Source: Verrucomicrobiia bacterium (GTDB lineage: Bacteria > Verrucomicrobiota > Verrucomicrobiae > Limisphaerales > JAKPVM01). From it: a DNA stretch of 26,362 bases. A program made the position numbers and the translations under genes. Numbering within the stretch: position 1 is the first letter of the stretch; the number at the start of each line of letters is the position of its first letter. Location of the stretch: the NCBI GenBank assembly GCA_026417275.1, contig JAOADO010000014.1, positions 5,563 through 31,924 of the forward strand. The letters run 5' to 3'. The notes beneath the pieces were generated by a model. That model did no database searches. It saw only the letters and a program-made list of their open reading frames with translations, and was not told the DNA's origin. This document shows positions 7,717 to 14,426 of the stretch, piece by piece.

Positions 7717-8166
7717 GTGCGCAAGTGTGAGTGTTTAATCTGGTTGAATAGGGGCATAGATAAAAGGGGGTATTTTGCCACTTTAGGAAGGTTGGCTTTA
7801 ATTTGTTTGTTTGTTTTATTTTTATTGGGTGATGGATTTTTTGTTGTGGCGGCTTCTTCCGCGAAAGATGTAAAAGATTCATCGCAGGCAAAACTGCGTG
7901 GCAGACCGTTTTATGGGGTGGTCAAAGCAGTTGATATATTGCAAGGGTTTGTTGTGCTGGAAGGCAGGGGTGGGCAAAGATTTTTTGTTTCTCCTCAAAC
8001 GACGATTAAGATTGATGGGGTTAACGCGAAACTTAAGGATGTTGAAGCGGGGAAATATGTTGGCGGTTATGCCAGGGAAGAATCTGCGGGGCGATTGGTT
8101 GCCACGACATTGAATATTTATTCTGATAGGGCAAAGACTGGCAGTAAAAAAGAGGTTGGGGAGTGA
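7717..8166 (+). CDS. Exported DUF5666-like small beta-barrel protein
   Basis: The 149-residue frame opens at GTG 7717; TTG at 7744 is an alternative, and the start is uncertain because neither has a good ribosome binding site. A hydrophobic stretch (LALICLFVLFLLGDGFFVVA) followed by small residues is a signal peptide or anchor. The mature part, about residues 65-135, has the DUF5666 look: FYGVVKAVD, then a hydrophobic strand and a polar loop, RFFVSPQTTIKIDG, and a closing strand LVATTLNIY. These are short OB-like beta barrels of unknown function, often periplasmic. The tail is Lys-rich. It is 12 bp downstream of the SMP-30-like gene and probably in the same transcript. Confidence 0.75.
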   Translation: MRKCECLIWLNRGIDKRGYFATLGRLALICLFVLFLLGDGFFVVAASSAKDVKDSSQAKLRGRPFYGVVKAVDILQGFVVLEGRGGQRFFVSPQTTIKIDGVNAKLKDVEAGKYVGGYAREESAGRLVATTLNIYSDRAKTGSKKEVGE

Positions 8167-8261
8167 AGTTAATTGAATTTAAGTGGATGGTGTGGGTTTG
8201 GACAGGTTTTAAGATTTTGCTGGAAATAAGAGGTTTGTTTTTTAAATTTTGCTGAAGTTGT

Positions 8262-8290
8262 TTGTAAATTTGACTTTTTTTTGATATTAT
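8262..8290 (+). promoter_or_regulatory. Possible tig promoter
   Basis: TTGTAA (8262-8267) and TATTAT (8285-8290) are 17 bases apart. An overlapping TTGACT at 8270-8275 offers another -35, with TATAGT at 8290, but that spacing of 14 is poor. Use of this promoter would give tig a leader of about 165 bases containing the repeats and stems described for 8303-8409. Confidence 0.35.
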
Positions 8291-8339
8291 ATAGTTTTAA
8301 GTCTTGCGGATAGGTGTTTAATCGTCTTGACCGATTGAG

Positions 8340-8374
8340 GTTTGGTTAATATCCTTTCGCAAGTTTGGTTAATA
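8340..8374 (+). repeat. 12-bp direct repeat in the tig leader
   Basis: GTTTGGTTAATA occurs exactly at 8340-8351 and again at 8363-8374, 23 bases apart start to start, which is close to two helical turns. The 10-base core TTTGGTTAAT also occurs at 14356-14365 within the putative cyclase promoter. This arrangement is typical of a protein-binding site, but no regulator is identified. Confidence 0.5.
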
Positions 8375-8385
8375 AAACAGAACGG

Positions 8386-8409
8386 TTGCTCAAATCGGTT
8401 TTTGGGCAA
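8386..8409 (+). promoter_or_regulatory. Hairpin in the tig leader
   Basis: TTGCTCAAA (8386-8394) pairs with TTTGGGCAA (8401-8409) over nine positions with one G-U pair and a six-base loop. It begins 77 bases before the tig start. No poly-T follows, so attenuation by intrinsic termination is not supported. Confidence 0.4.
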
Positions 8410-8462
8410 GTTAATGGTGATAGGTTTGTGTTTTTAACAATAAATCTAGTTGATAGAGGCTT

Positions 8463-9767
8463 GTGAATATAAATATTGAAGATTTAGGTCCTTGCAAGAA
8501 GAAGGTGCATGCTGTTTTTGAAACGGCAGAGGTGGAGTCTGCCATTAAGAAGGAATGTGCTGAGTATCAGCAGGTGGTGGCTCTGCCAGGTTTTCGTAAG
8601 GGGAAAGCGCCGCTGGATATGGTGCGCAAGGCTTACGAGAAAGAAGTTAACGACGGCGCAAGGCGTGAACTTAAGAAGTTGTTATTCAAACAATTGAAGG
8701 AGAAGCACTCTTTAGAGCCGATTTACGAATTGAATTACGAGGAATTGAAGTTTAACGATAAAGAATACGAGTATGTTTCGATTTATGAGATTGCGCCGGT
8801 TTTTGAACTGCCAAATTATAAGGGGCTTCCGGCGAAACGAGTGGTGAAAGATGTTACTGATAAGGATGTTGAGGATGCTGTAAACGCGCTTCGCCAAAGG
8901 CAGGCAAATTATCAAGTGGTGGATAGGCCTGCGGCGCCCGGGGATTATGTGGTGATTAATTATACGGCGAACGTGGATGGGAAGCCGCTGTCTGAGGTTG
9001 CGCCGGATGCCAAGCGGCTTGCGACGGGGGAAAAGCAGTGGGTCAAGGTGCAAAAGGATGCGTTTTTGCCGGGGTTTGGAGAGCAATTCGTCGGGGCAAA
9101 GAAGGGGGATAAACTGCAGGTGACGGTAGAATTTCCGCCTGAGTTTATAATAACAGAACTTGCGCGCAAAAAGGGTGTATTTGACGTTGAAGTTGTTGAT
9201 GTTCAGCAGGAAGTTCTTCCGGATTTGAATGATGAGTTTGCGAAATCGTATGGTGCGCAGAATGTTAAGGAGCTTCAGGATGGAATTCGGTTTGATTTGA
9301 AGCGGGATTTGTATGAGAGGACGCGGCAAAGTATTCGTGACCAGGTTGTGGAAGAATTGATGGCGCGCGTGAATTTTGACTTGCCTGAGAATGAGCTTTC
9401 GATGGAAACGCGCGACGCTGTGCTGGAGATAGTTGTTGAGCAACAAAAGCGCGGGTTGTCCAAAGAGGATATTGAGAAGCATAAGGATGATATTTTCAAG
9501 GTTGCTCAGAATCGCGCAAAAAACAGGATAAAGGGCAAGTATGTGTTCAAGAAAATTGCGGAGAAAGAGGGTATTGATGTTGCACCTGAGGAAATTCAGG
9601 AGCAGATTTTCTCCATTGCCAAGATGAGGGGCGAACAGCCTAAGAAGTATCTTGAAGATGTTATAAAGGCTGGGCGTTATTATGAGTTTTATGATCTTTT
9701 GCTTGCACAAAAGGTGATAGATTTTCTTGTTGAGTACGCAAAAATTGAGGATGTAATGCCTCAATAA
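8463..9767 (+). CDS. tig: Trigger factor, ribosome-associated chaperone and peptidyl-prolyl isomerase
   Basis: A 434-residue protein, within two residues of the E. coli length. The N-terminal domain carries the ribosome-docking signature GFRKGKAPLDMV (the GFRxGK loop that binds L23). Residues about 150-240 form the FKBP-type isomerase domain, from PGDYVVINYTANVDGKPL to KKGDKLQVTVEFP. The remainder is the helical substrate cradle, rich in Glu and Lys. It meets nascent chains at the ribosome exit tunnel. The start is GTG 8463 with GAGG three bases before it, rather close. In many bacteria clpP and clpX follow tig; here a terminator follows and the next gene is convergent. A long non-coding leader suggests regulation at the 5' end. 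Confidence 0.95.
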   Translation: MNINIEDLGPCKKKVHAVFETAEVESAIKKECAEYQQVVALPGFRKGKAPLDMVRKAYEKEVNDGARRELKKLLFKQLKEKHSLEPIYELNYEELKFNDKEYEYVSIYEIAPVFELPNYKGLPAKRVVKDVTDKDVEDAVNALRQRQANYQVVDRPAAPGDYVVINYTANVDGKPLSEVAPDAKRLATGEKQWVKVQKDAFLPGFGEQFVGAKKGDKLQVTVEFPPEFIITELARKKGVFDVEVVDVQQEVLPDLNDEFAKSYGAQNVKELQDGIRFDLKRDLYERTRQSIRDQVVEELMARVNFDLPENELSMETRDAVLEIVVEQQKRGLSKEDIEKHKDDIFKVAQNRAKNRIKGKYVFKKIAEKEGIDVAPEEIQEQIFSIAKMRGEQPKKYLEDVIKAGRYYEFYDLLLAQKVIDFLVEYAKIEDVMPQ

Positions 9768-9805
9768 GTGGAGTGATTTGAAGTAAGGTAGTTAATTGGA
9801 TTGTA

Positions 9806-9843
9806 AAAGCGTCCGATGTAAAAATTGGACGCTTTATTTTTTT
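9806..9843 (+). terminator. Bidirectional intrinsic terminator between tig and the S8 peptidase gene
   Basis: A perfect 9-bp stem, AAAGCGTCC (9806-9814) with GGACGCTTT (9827-9835), has a 12-base loop and is followed by a run of T to 9843. Read on the minus strand the same hairpin is followed by four T, so it can serve the convergent S8 gene as well. Confidence 0.85.
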
Positions 9844-9885
9844 GTAATTGCACGTTGTGTTTTTTTTGCGGTGGTGGTTGTGAAA

Positions 9886-12537
9886 TTAGAATTTTTGAAT
9901 GCGGAGAAAACCGCTGGTGAAATCAGTGGTTTTTATGAATATTTCGGTTTCCGGGAATGTGCCGTTTAAGTTTGTAAATTGCAGCCATGGTTGTGCCATG
10001 TTTGTTTTGATGTATGCGCGGTATTGGGAATGCGGGGAGCCGTTCCAGCTCAATCTGATGTAATTCTGGTTGTATCGAGATGCATCGAGGGAAATCTGGT
10101 CAGCTAGGATGGGGTTGGAATTCAGGATTTGTTCAATGGAGTTTGGGAGTCCGTCCTGGTCGTTGTCGGCGGCGGCGTTTGCTCCGATTATGCCGGAGGT
10201 TGCTTCCCATGTGTCGTCGAGGGCGTTTAAGTTGGTGTCGTTGATTGGGACTCCATAAATTGTAAGTGCCGAGGCGGTTATATTTCCTGTGGAACCGCTG
10301 ACTTCATCGCTGACGTGGAGTTGCCAGATTCCCGCGCATTGTTCATAAAAGAAGTGTGTTGAATAGTATGTCCAGCCGGAAGGATTTGGGGTGTGGTCGT
10401 AGTTTGTTCTTTGCAAGAGGCTGATTGTTCCCATTGGTGATTTGAGAGTCACTCTCAATTGTCCTCTTTTGGGGTGGTCTGTTTTTAAATATAGTCCGAC
10501 GTGTTCGCAGAGCATTTTTGTTGTTGCGTTGAAGAGTAAAGTTGCTTGAGTTGGTTTAATCTGAGCGTATATGTTTTGGTTGTTTGTGATGGCATCGCGA
10601 AGGGCTGAGCCATCTCGCCATGATAGGCACACGGAGGGAACCGGGGAAAAATCCGAAACATTTACGACAACGCGTTCGTCGGGCGAGTTTGAATTGTTGT
10701 TGATAAAAATTGCGAACGCGGCGCCTGCGCTGGCGATGTTTGAGACTGCTTCATCGAAAAAGTTTGAGATGCGCGGCATCAAGACTGCTTTTCCGGAGAG
10801 GTTCGAAGCAATGGGTTGAAGGGGCTGGGAGATGTAAACAAGGGAGGTAGGCGGCGATGGTTTGTCTGTCCGCGGTCCCCAGCCGTTTGGGAGTACTGTC
10901 AGGTTTGTCAAAGTGGCTGGGATGTTATTCCCACTGATTATTAATCTTAATCCATCTTCAGGAATCGGGGTGCTGGTCTGATTTGTGATTGTTATTGTTT
11001 GGAGTGGGGGGCGGCTAGACCATCTAGCGGCGAGATGGAGAGCGAAGGCGGCGTTTGGGATGCCATAGCCAGTGTTGAGACTTACCTTTAGTCCTGCACC
11101 GTTTGTTATCAGAAATGGGTCTTTCTGGTCGTAATTTTTTGAGGATATGAGGAGTATTTGTTGGACATCTCGGTAAGTGAGGTTGGTGTTTATTGAGAGG
11201 ATGAGTGCGGCGATTCCGGCGATTTGAGGGACGGCGGCGGATGAACCGCAGAAGGCGGTATTGCCGTAAATGTAGTCTGCGAGGTCAGAACTGCCGCCGC
11301 TTGAGCCGGCGTTGCCATGAATATCTGTTGTGAAGATGCCGGGGAAGCCGTAGTCTGGGTCTCCGCCAGGGGCGCTAACAAGGATTGATGAGCCCGGGTT
11401 GCTGTAGCTTGCGGCGCGTCCATCCGAGCGGACGGCGCTGACTGTAATTGAGTATGGGTCGTTTGAATAGCCGTTGTAGGTGGTGTTGGCGCCGTTTCGG
11501 CGGTCGTTGCCACCGGAACGAATCATGATTGAGCCTTTTCCGTTTCTGCTGTATTTTACCGCGTTTGAGATTGCGATTTGTTCAATCAATGTTGGTCCTT
11601 CTAAATAGATGCCGCTGTAGCCCCAGGCATGAATTTGGATGTCGACGTTGTTGGAAGCGTAGGCAAACATTTGCGCAAGTCTGTCATTGCTTACAGGATA
11701 GCCACTGCTTCCAAAGATAACCCAGCTGGCGAGTCTGGATGATGGGGAAATGCCGGTCATTCCTATTTTATTGTTTTTTTGCGCAACGGCGATGCCAGCC
11801 ACGTGTGTTCCGTGTACTTCGTAGATGCTTGAGGGCATGCCATTGGTTTCGAGTGTTTCAAAGTTATAGTGGAGGGCGTTGAAGGATGAATTGGTTAGTT
11901 CGGGGTGTTCGAGGTCAATGCCGCCGTCTGCAATGCCGATGACGATGTTGGCGCCTTCGGCGATTGTCCATGCGGAGCGGGTGTTAAGGTCAATCCCGAG
12001 TTTTGTTCCGTCGGGTGCGCGGTTTTCAAGGTTCCATTGTTGTGAGTAGTATTTGTCGTTTGGAGGTAGTGAATACGCCCAGTGGCGTTGCAATGGGTTT
12101 ATTACCACGGGATGGCTGATTATAACGCCGTCTGCTTTTGCAAAACGCGTTGCCAGTTCAAAGGCGGTTGTTGTGTCATTTGCTTCGAGTATGAATATGT
12201 TTTTAACGAGTTCGCCTATCTTGTTGAGTTTGCCGTTTTGAATTAGAGAATTGAGCAAAACCCATGTGTTTGATGTTGTGTTTTGCTCGTCTGTGAATCC
12301 AAGAATTATTCTTCGTCCGAGCAAGATTTTTTTTTCGGGATTCGATTCGTAAAATGCTGTTGTCCATTCTGTTTTTTCTGAATTGTTTATCGATTTGTTA
12401 TGGGAGGGATTTGCTATTATGGTTGTTATTTCAATTTCACGGAATTCGTAGCGGTTTGTGGTGTGGTCTAATCCAAAGGTGCAGAATGTGTGTTCATAGA
12501 TAAACAGGAGGATAAGAATTGTCTGAATTAGCCGCAT
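9886..12537 (-). CDS. Secreted multidomain S8 (subtilisin/kexin-like) serine peptidase
   Basis: An 883-residue protein. A hydrophobic N terminus is a signal peptide. Residues about 70-145 look like a propeptide. The S8 domain (about 160-505) has Asp204 (IADGGIDLEHPEL), His242 (HGTHVAG), the oxyanion Asn344 (SGGND) and the nucleophile Ser433 in GSSAAVP, a variant of the usual GTSMAAP. A PA-like region lies at about 575-655 (VSNIASAGAAFAIFI). A proprotein-convertase P domain follows at about 665-765. Then come a calcium-type repeat DNDQDGLPNSIEQ (791-803) and a C-terminal beta module ending FLRIQKF, resembling the N-terminal module of the two NHL propellers. It probably digests extracellular or periplasmic proteins. 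It begins 15 bp after the stop of the second propeller gene, so they are likely one operon. No Shine-Dalgarno sequence; AAAAAAACA precedes the ATG. Confidence 0.93.
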   Translation of the reverse strand: MRLIQTILILLFIYEHTFCTFGLDHTTNRYEFREIEITTIIANPSHNKSINNSEKTEWTTAFYESNPEKKILLGRRIILGFTDEQNTTSNTWVLLNSLIQNGKLNKIGELVKNIFILEANDTTTAFELATRFAKADGVIISHPVVINPLQRHWAYSLPPNDKYYSQQWNLENRAPDGTKLGIDLNTRSAWTIAEGANIVIGIADGGIDLEHPELTNSSFNALHYNFETLETNGMPSSIYEVHGTHVAGIAVAQKNNKIGMTGISPSSRLASWVIFGSSGYPVSNDRLAQMFAYASNNVDIQIHAWGYSGIYLEGPTLIEQIAISNAVKYSRNGKGSIMIRSGGNDRRNGANTTYNGYSNDPYSITVSAVRSDGRAASYSNPGSSILVSAPGGDPDYGFPGIFTTDIHGNAGSSGGSSDLADYIYGNTAFCGSSAAVPQIAGIAALILSINTNLTYRDVQQILLISSKNYDQKDPFLITNGAGLKVSLNTGYGIPNAAFALHLAARWSSRPPLQTITITNQTSTPIPEDGLRLIISGNNIPATLTNLTVLPNGWGPRTDKPSPPTSLVYISQPLQPIASNLSGKAVLMPRISNFFDEAVSNIASAGAAFAIFINNNSNSPDERVVVNVSDFSPVPSVCLSWRDGSALRDAITNNQNIYAQIKPTQATLLFNATTKMLCEHVGLYLKTDHPKRGQLRVTLKSPMGTISLLQRTNYDHTPNPSGWTYYSTHFFYEQCAGIWQLHVSDEVSGSTGNITASALTIYGVPINDTNLNALDDTWEATSGIIGANAAADNDQDGLPNSIEQILNSNPILADQISLDASRYNQNYIRLSWNGSPHSQYRAYIKTNMAQPWLQFTNLNGTFPETEIFIKTTDFTSGFLRIQKF

Positions 12538-12552
12538 TGTTTTTTTGCTATA

Positions 12553-13896
12553 TTAGTTATAATAAAGTCGGGAGAAATTGATTTTTCGTATGTAACCCAT
12601 ATCGCTTTCGACGATAATAATATTGCCTTTTTTGTCCAGAGCCACAGAGCGGACTTTTGAAACTTTTGGTGATGATGGATTGTTGTAGAACCATTCGCCG
12701 TCGCCGCGTCCGGGTGTGTTAAACCTGTCGCCGTTGAGCCAGAGGTGGATTATTCCAGCCGGGTCAACATACCAGATTCGGTTTCCGGGGTCGTGTTCGC
12801 AGATTAAAAATCCGTTGTTTGGAAGAAACCAGAGCATTCGTGGGCGGTTAAGGCCGGTAACGGTGGCGGGGAAACCGTCGCCGCCACCGGTGGTGGTTCC
12901 GTTGCCGGCGATTGTTGTCAAATTGCCTTCCGGTGTGAGCATGTAGATTCTGTGGGTGTTGCGGTCTGATATGTATAAGTTGCCGGTTTGTTCGTCTCCT
13001 TGAATATTGGCGAGGTCTGAAAACCCGGAACGCACGATTGCGACTCCGCCGGTGGGAGTCCATTTGTAGACTGTGGTTGTGGCGGAGAAATAGATTTCTG
13101 ATTCGTCGCTTTTTACCCATAGACCACGATTGATCGCAACTGTTGTTGTGAAAACGGTGGTCATAATGCCGTTTGTGTCAACGCGTCTTACCTTTTTGTT
13201 GTATCTATCGAGTATATAAAATGTGCCGTTCTCAAGCATCCAGCCGCCGTTTGGAAGATACAAGTTCAGGTTTGTTGCTGGTGATGGTCCATCGCCGTTA
13301 AAACCACGAACGTGGGTGCCAGCGTAGGTGTGAATTGTTCCGTTTGTGGTGATTTTCAGGACGGAGTCGCTCCCTTCGTCCACGAGGATAATGTTGTTAT
13401 ATGGGTCGGCAAACGCAATGTGCGGGCGGGAGAGGCTTGCGTTTGTGGCTGGGCCGCCTTTGAATTCAGGTTGCCAGGAGTTCACCTGGTCCTGTTCTCC
13501 GGGGGGTGTGTATTTGCCAGCAATTGTTTCGAGAATTCCGTAGGAATAAATCAGATTTGTGAAGTGATTTGGGGAGTTTGTGGAGATGTCAACTGCGGCA
13601 AGGCGGAAGAGTCGGTTTGTGTTTTCGAGTCGGGCATTGATTTTGTCAATCTGATTTGTTGCGAAGTAATTATCTCCAGTTTGCCAGGGTTGGGTGAGTT
13701 TATCCTTGTATTGAATTGTGATTACCGCTGTTTGGAATGGGTTTTCCCAGAGAATGTTCCCATTGCGGTCGATGTCAATAATGTTGAGTTCCTGCGTCCA
13801 TAGGGAAATTTGCTGGATATAGAGGAAAAGCAGGATAATAAGTGCGATTGTGAGGTTGGGTTCGATGCTTGTGATTTTCTTTTTCAATGTGTTCAC
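12553..13896 (-). CDS. Secreted NHL-repeat beta-propeller protein, operon partner of the S8 peptidase
   Basis: A 447-residue protein from GTG 13896. The N-terminal hydrophobic run at about residues 17-34 (IALIILLFLYIQQISLW) is a signal peptide or anchor. Residues about 37-108 form a beta module (AVITIQYKDKLTQPWQTGD to LFRLAAVD) that matches the 'measured value of unit' layout seen in many secreted verrucomicrobial proteins. The NHL propeller fills the rest: PHIAFADPYNNIILVDEGSD, NGTFYILDRYNKKVRRVD, GNLYISDRNTHRIYML and KGNIIIVESDMGYIRKI, alternating with TIAG...GDG loops. It aligns with the propeller at 1059-2378 over nearly its full length, sharing strings such as EFKGGPA/EFEGGPA and SRPHIA. 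It lies 13 bp from the zinc-ribbon gene upstream and 15 bp from the peptidase gene downstream. The likely role is ligand binding at the cell surface or periplasm. Confidence 0.85.
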   Translation of the reverse strand: MNTLKKKITSIEPNLTIALIILLFLYIQQISLWTQELNIIDIDRNGNILWENPFQTAVITIQYKDKLTQPWQTGDNYFATNQIDKINARLENTNRLFRLAAVDISTNSPNHFTNLIYSYGILETIAGKYTPPGEQDQVNSWQPEFKGGPATNASLSRPHIAFADPYNNIILVDEGSDSVLKITTNGTIHTYAGTHVRGFNGDGPSPATNLNLYLPNGGWMLENGTFYILDRYNKKVRRVDTNGIMTTVFTTTVAINRGLWVKSDESEIYFSATTTVYKWTPTGGVAIVRSGFSDLANIQGDEQTGNLYISDRNTHRIYMLTPEGNLTTIAGNGTTTGGGDGFPATVTGLNRPRMLWFLPNNGFLICEHDPGNRIWYVDPAGIIHLWLNGDRFNTPGRGDGEWFYNNPSSPKVSKVRSVALDKKGNIIIVESDMGYIRKINFSRLYYN

Positions 13897-13909
13897 ATAA
13901 TCTGGTGTA

Positions 13910-14218
13910 TTAATCTCCGAATAGTTTTCGCAGTTTTTCTCTTGCGGCTTGTTCTCGTTTTATTTCTTCTGTGTTTGGTTTAAATTCGCGTTTTGCAAAT
14001 TCAAAATATTCGCAGAAATTTGCCATGTGTTTATCTTGAACGGGTTCGGCGCGTTTTTCTTTGCATTGATATGCGGCGCGCGAGTCGTAATGGAAACAGT
14101 TCAGACAGACCTTTAAATCTGAACCGCATTGGGGACAGGACTCAGAGCGTCCAGGTTGCCCGGGTAGTTTATATTCCCATCCACATTTAAAGCAATGGCG
14201 AGTCATATTCCTTTTCAT
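13910..14218 (-). CDS. Small protein with eight-cysteine zinc-ribbon-like layout
   Basis: A 102-residue cytoplasmic protein. Cysteines fall in CxxC pairs at 9/12, 28/31 and 38/41, followed by Cys52 and Cys69. The first two pairs make a classical zinc ribbon (CFKCGW ... CPQCGS). The second half, CLNCFHYDSRAAYQC to NFCEYFEF, looks like a second metal site. The C terminus is a charged helix, REQAAREKLRKLFGD. The layout resembles widely spread uncharacterised zinc-ribbon proteins; I cannot name the family. ATG 14218 or ATG 14206 could be the start; AAGGA sits too close to the second to be decisive. It is the first gene of a tightly spaced run with the NHL propeller and S8 peptidase, though its cytoplasmic nature makes a shared function doubtful. 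Confidence 0.8.
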   Translation of the reverse strand: MKRNMTRHCFKCGWEYKLPGQPGRSESCPQCGSDLKVCLNCFHYDSRAAYQCKEKRAEPVQDKHMANFCEYFEFAKREFKPNTEEIKREQAAREKLRKLFGD

Positions 14219-14351
14219 ATCATAAAAAATTCAAAAAGTCATTTAAAATTGTGTTGAAGCAAGATGTTGATGCTTTTTGGATGGTGAACTGTTTTAGCGA
14301 GTTGGGTTTGATGTTTTGAGCGCAAGGGTAAAGGTGTGTGGCAACTTGATG

Positions 14352-14381
14352 TTGATTTGGTTAATGAGGTTTAACTATGTT
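14352..14381 (+). promoter_or_regulatory. Possible cyclase promoter with an inverted repeat in its spacer
   Basis: TTGATT (14352-14357) and TATGTT (14376-14381) are 18 bases apart. The spacer holds the inverted repeat GTTAA (14360-14364), six bases, TTAAC (14371-14375), and overlaps the core TTTGGTTAAT (14356-14365) found twice in the tig leader. An operator is possible. The start codon lies at 14427. Confidence 0.35.
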
Positions 14382-14426
14382 CTTTATGAGATGGGGTGTT
14401 GATGGTAGAATGTGTGTAGTTAGCCC

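Larger units (their letters stand above)
8167..8462 (+). other. Non-coding spacer and structured leader before tig
   Basis: No convincing coding frame lies in these 296 bases. From left to right it holds an AT-rich promoter-like segment (8262-8290), an inverted repeat pair (8303-8312 with 8350-8363, interrupted by a 4-base bulge) enclosing a small hairpin (8320-8324 with 8332-8336), two copies of GTTTGGTTAATA (8340-8351 and 8363-8374), and a 9-bp hairpin with one G-U pair (8386-8394 with 8401-8409). No T-run follows the last hairpin, so it is not an intrinsic terminator. I read it as a structured 5' leader. Confidence 0.5.

Noticed and set aside
8712..9764. 350-codon open frame on the minus strand across tig
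   Set aside because: It is antisense to an unmistakable trigger factor. It arises because the G/T-rich + strand has few stop codons on the complement; the product is a low-complexity Leu/Ile/Asn/Arg string with no domain.
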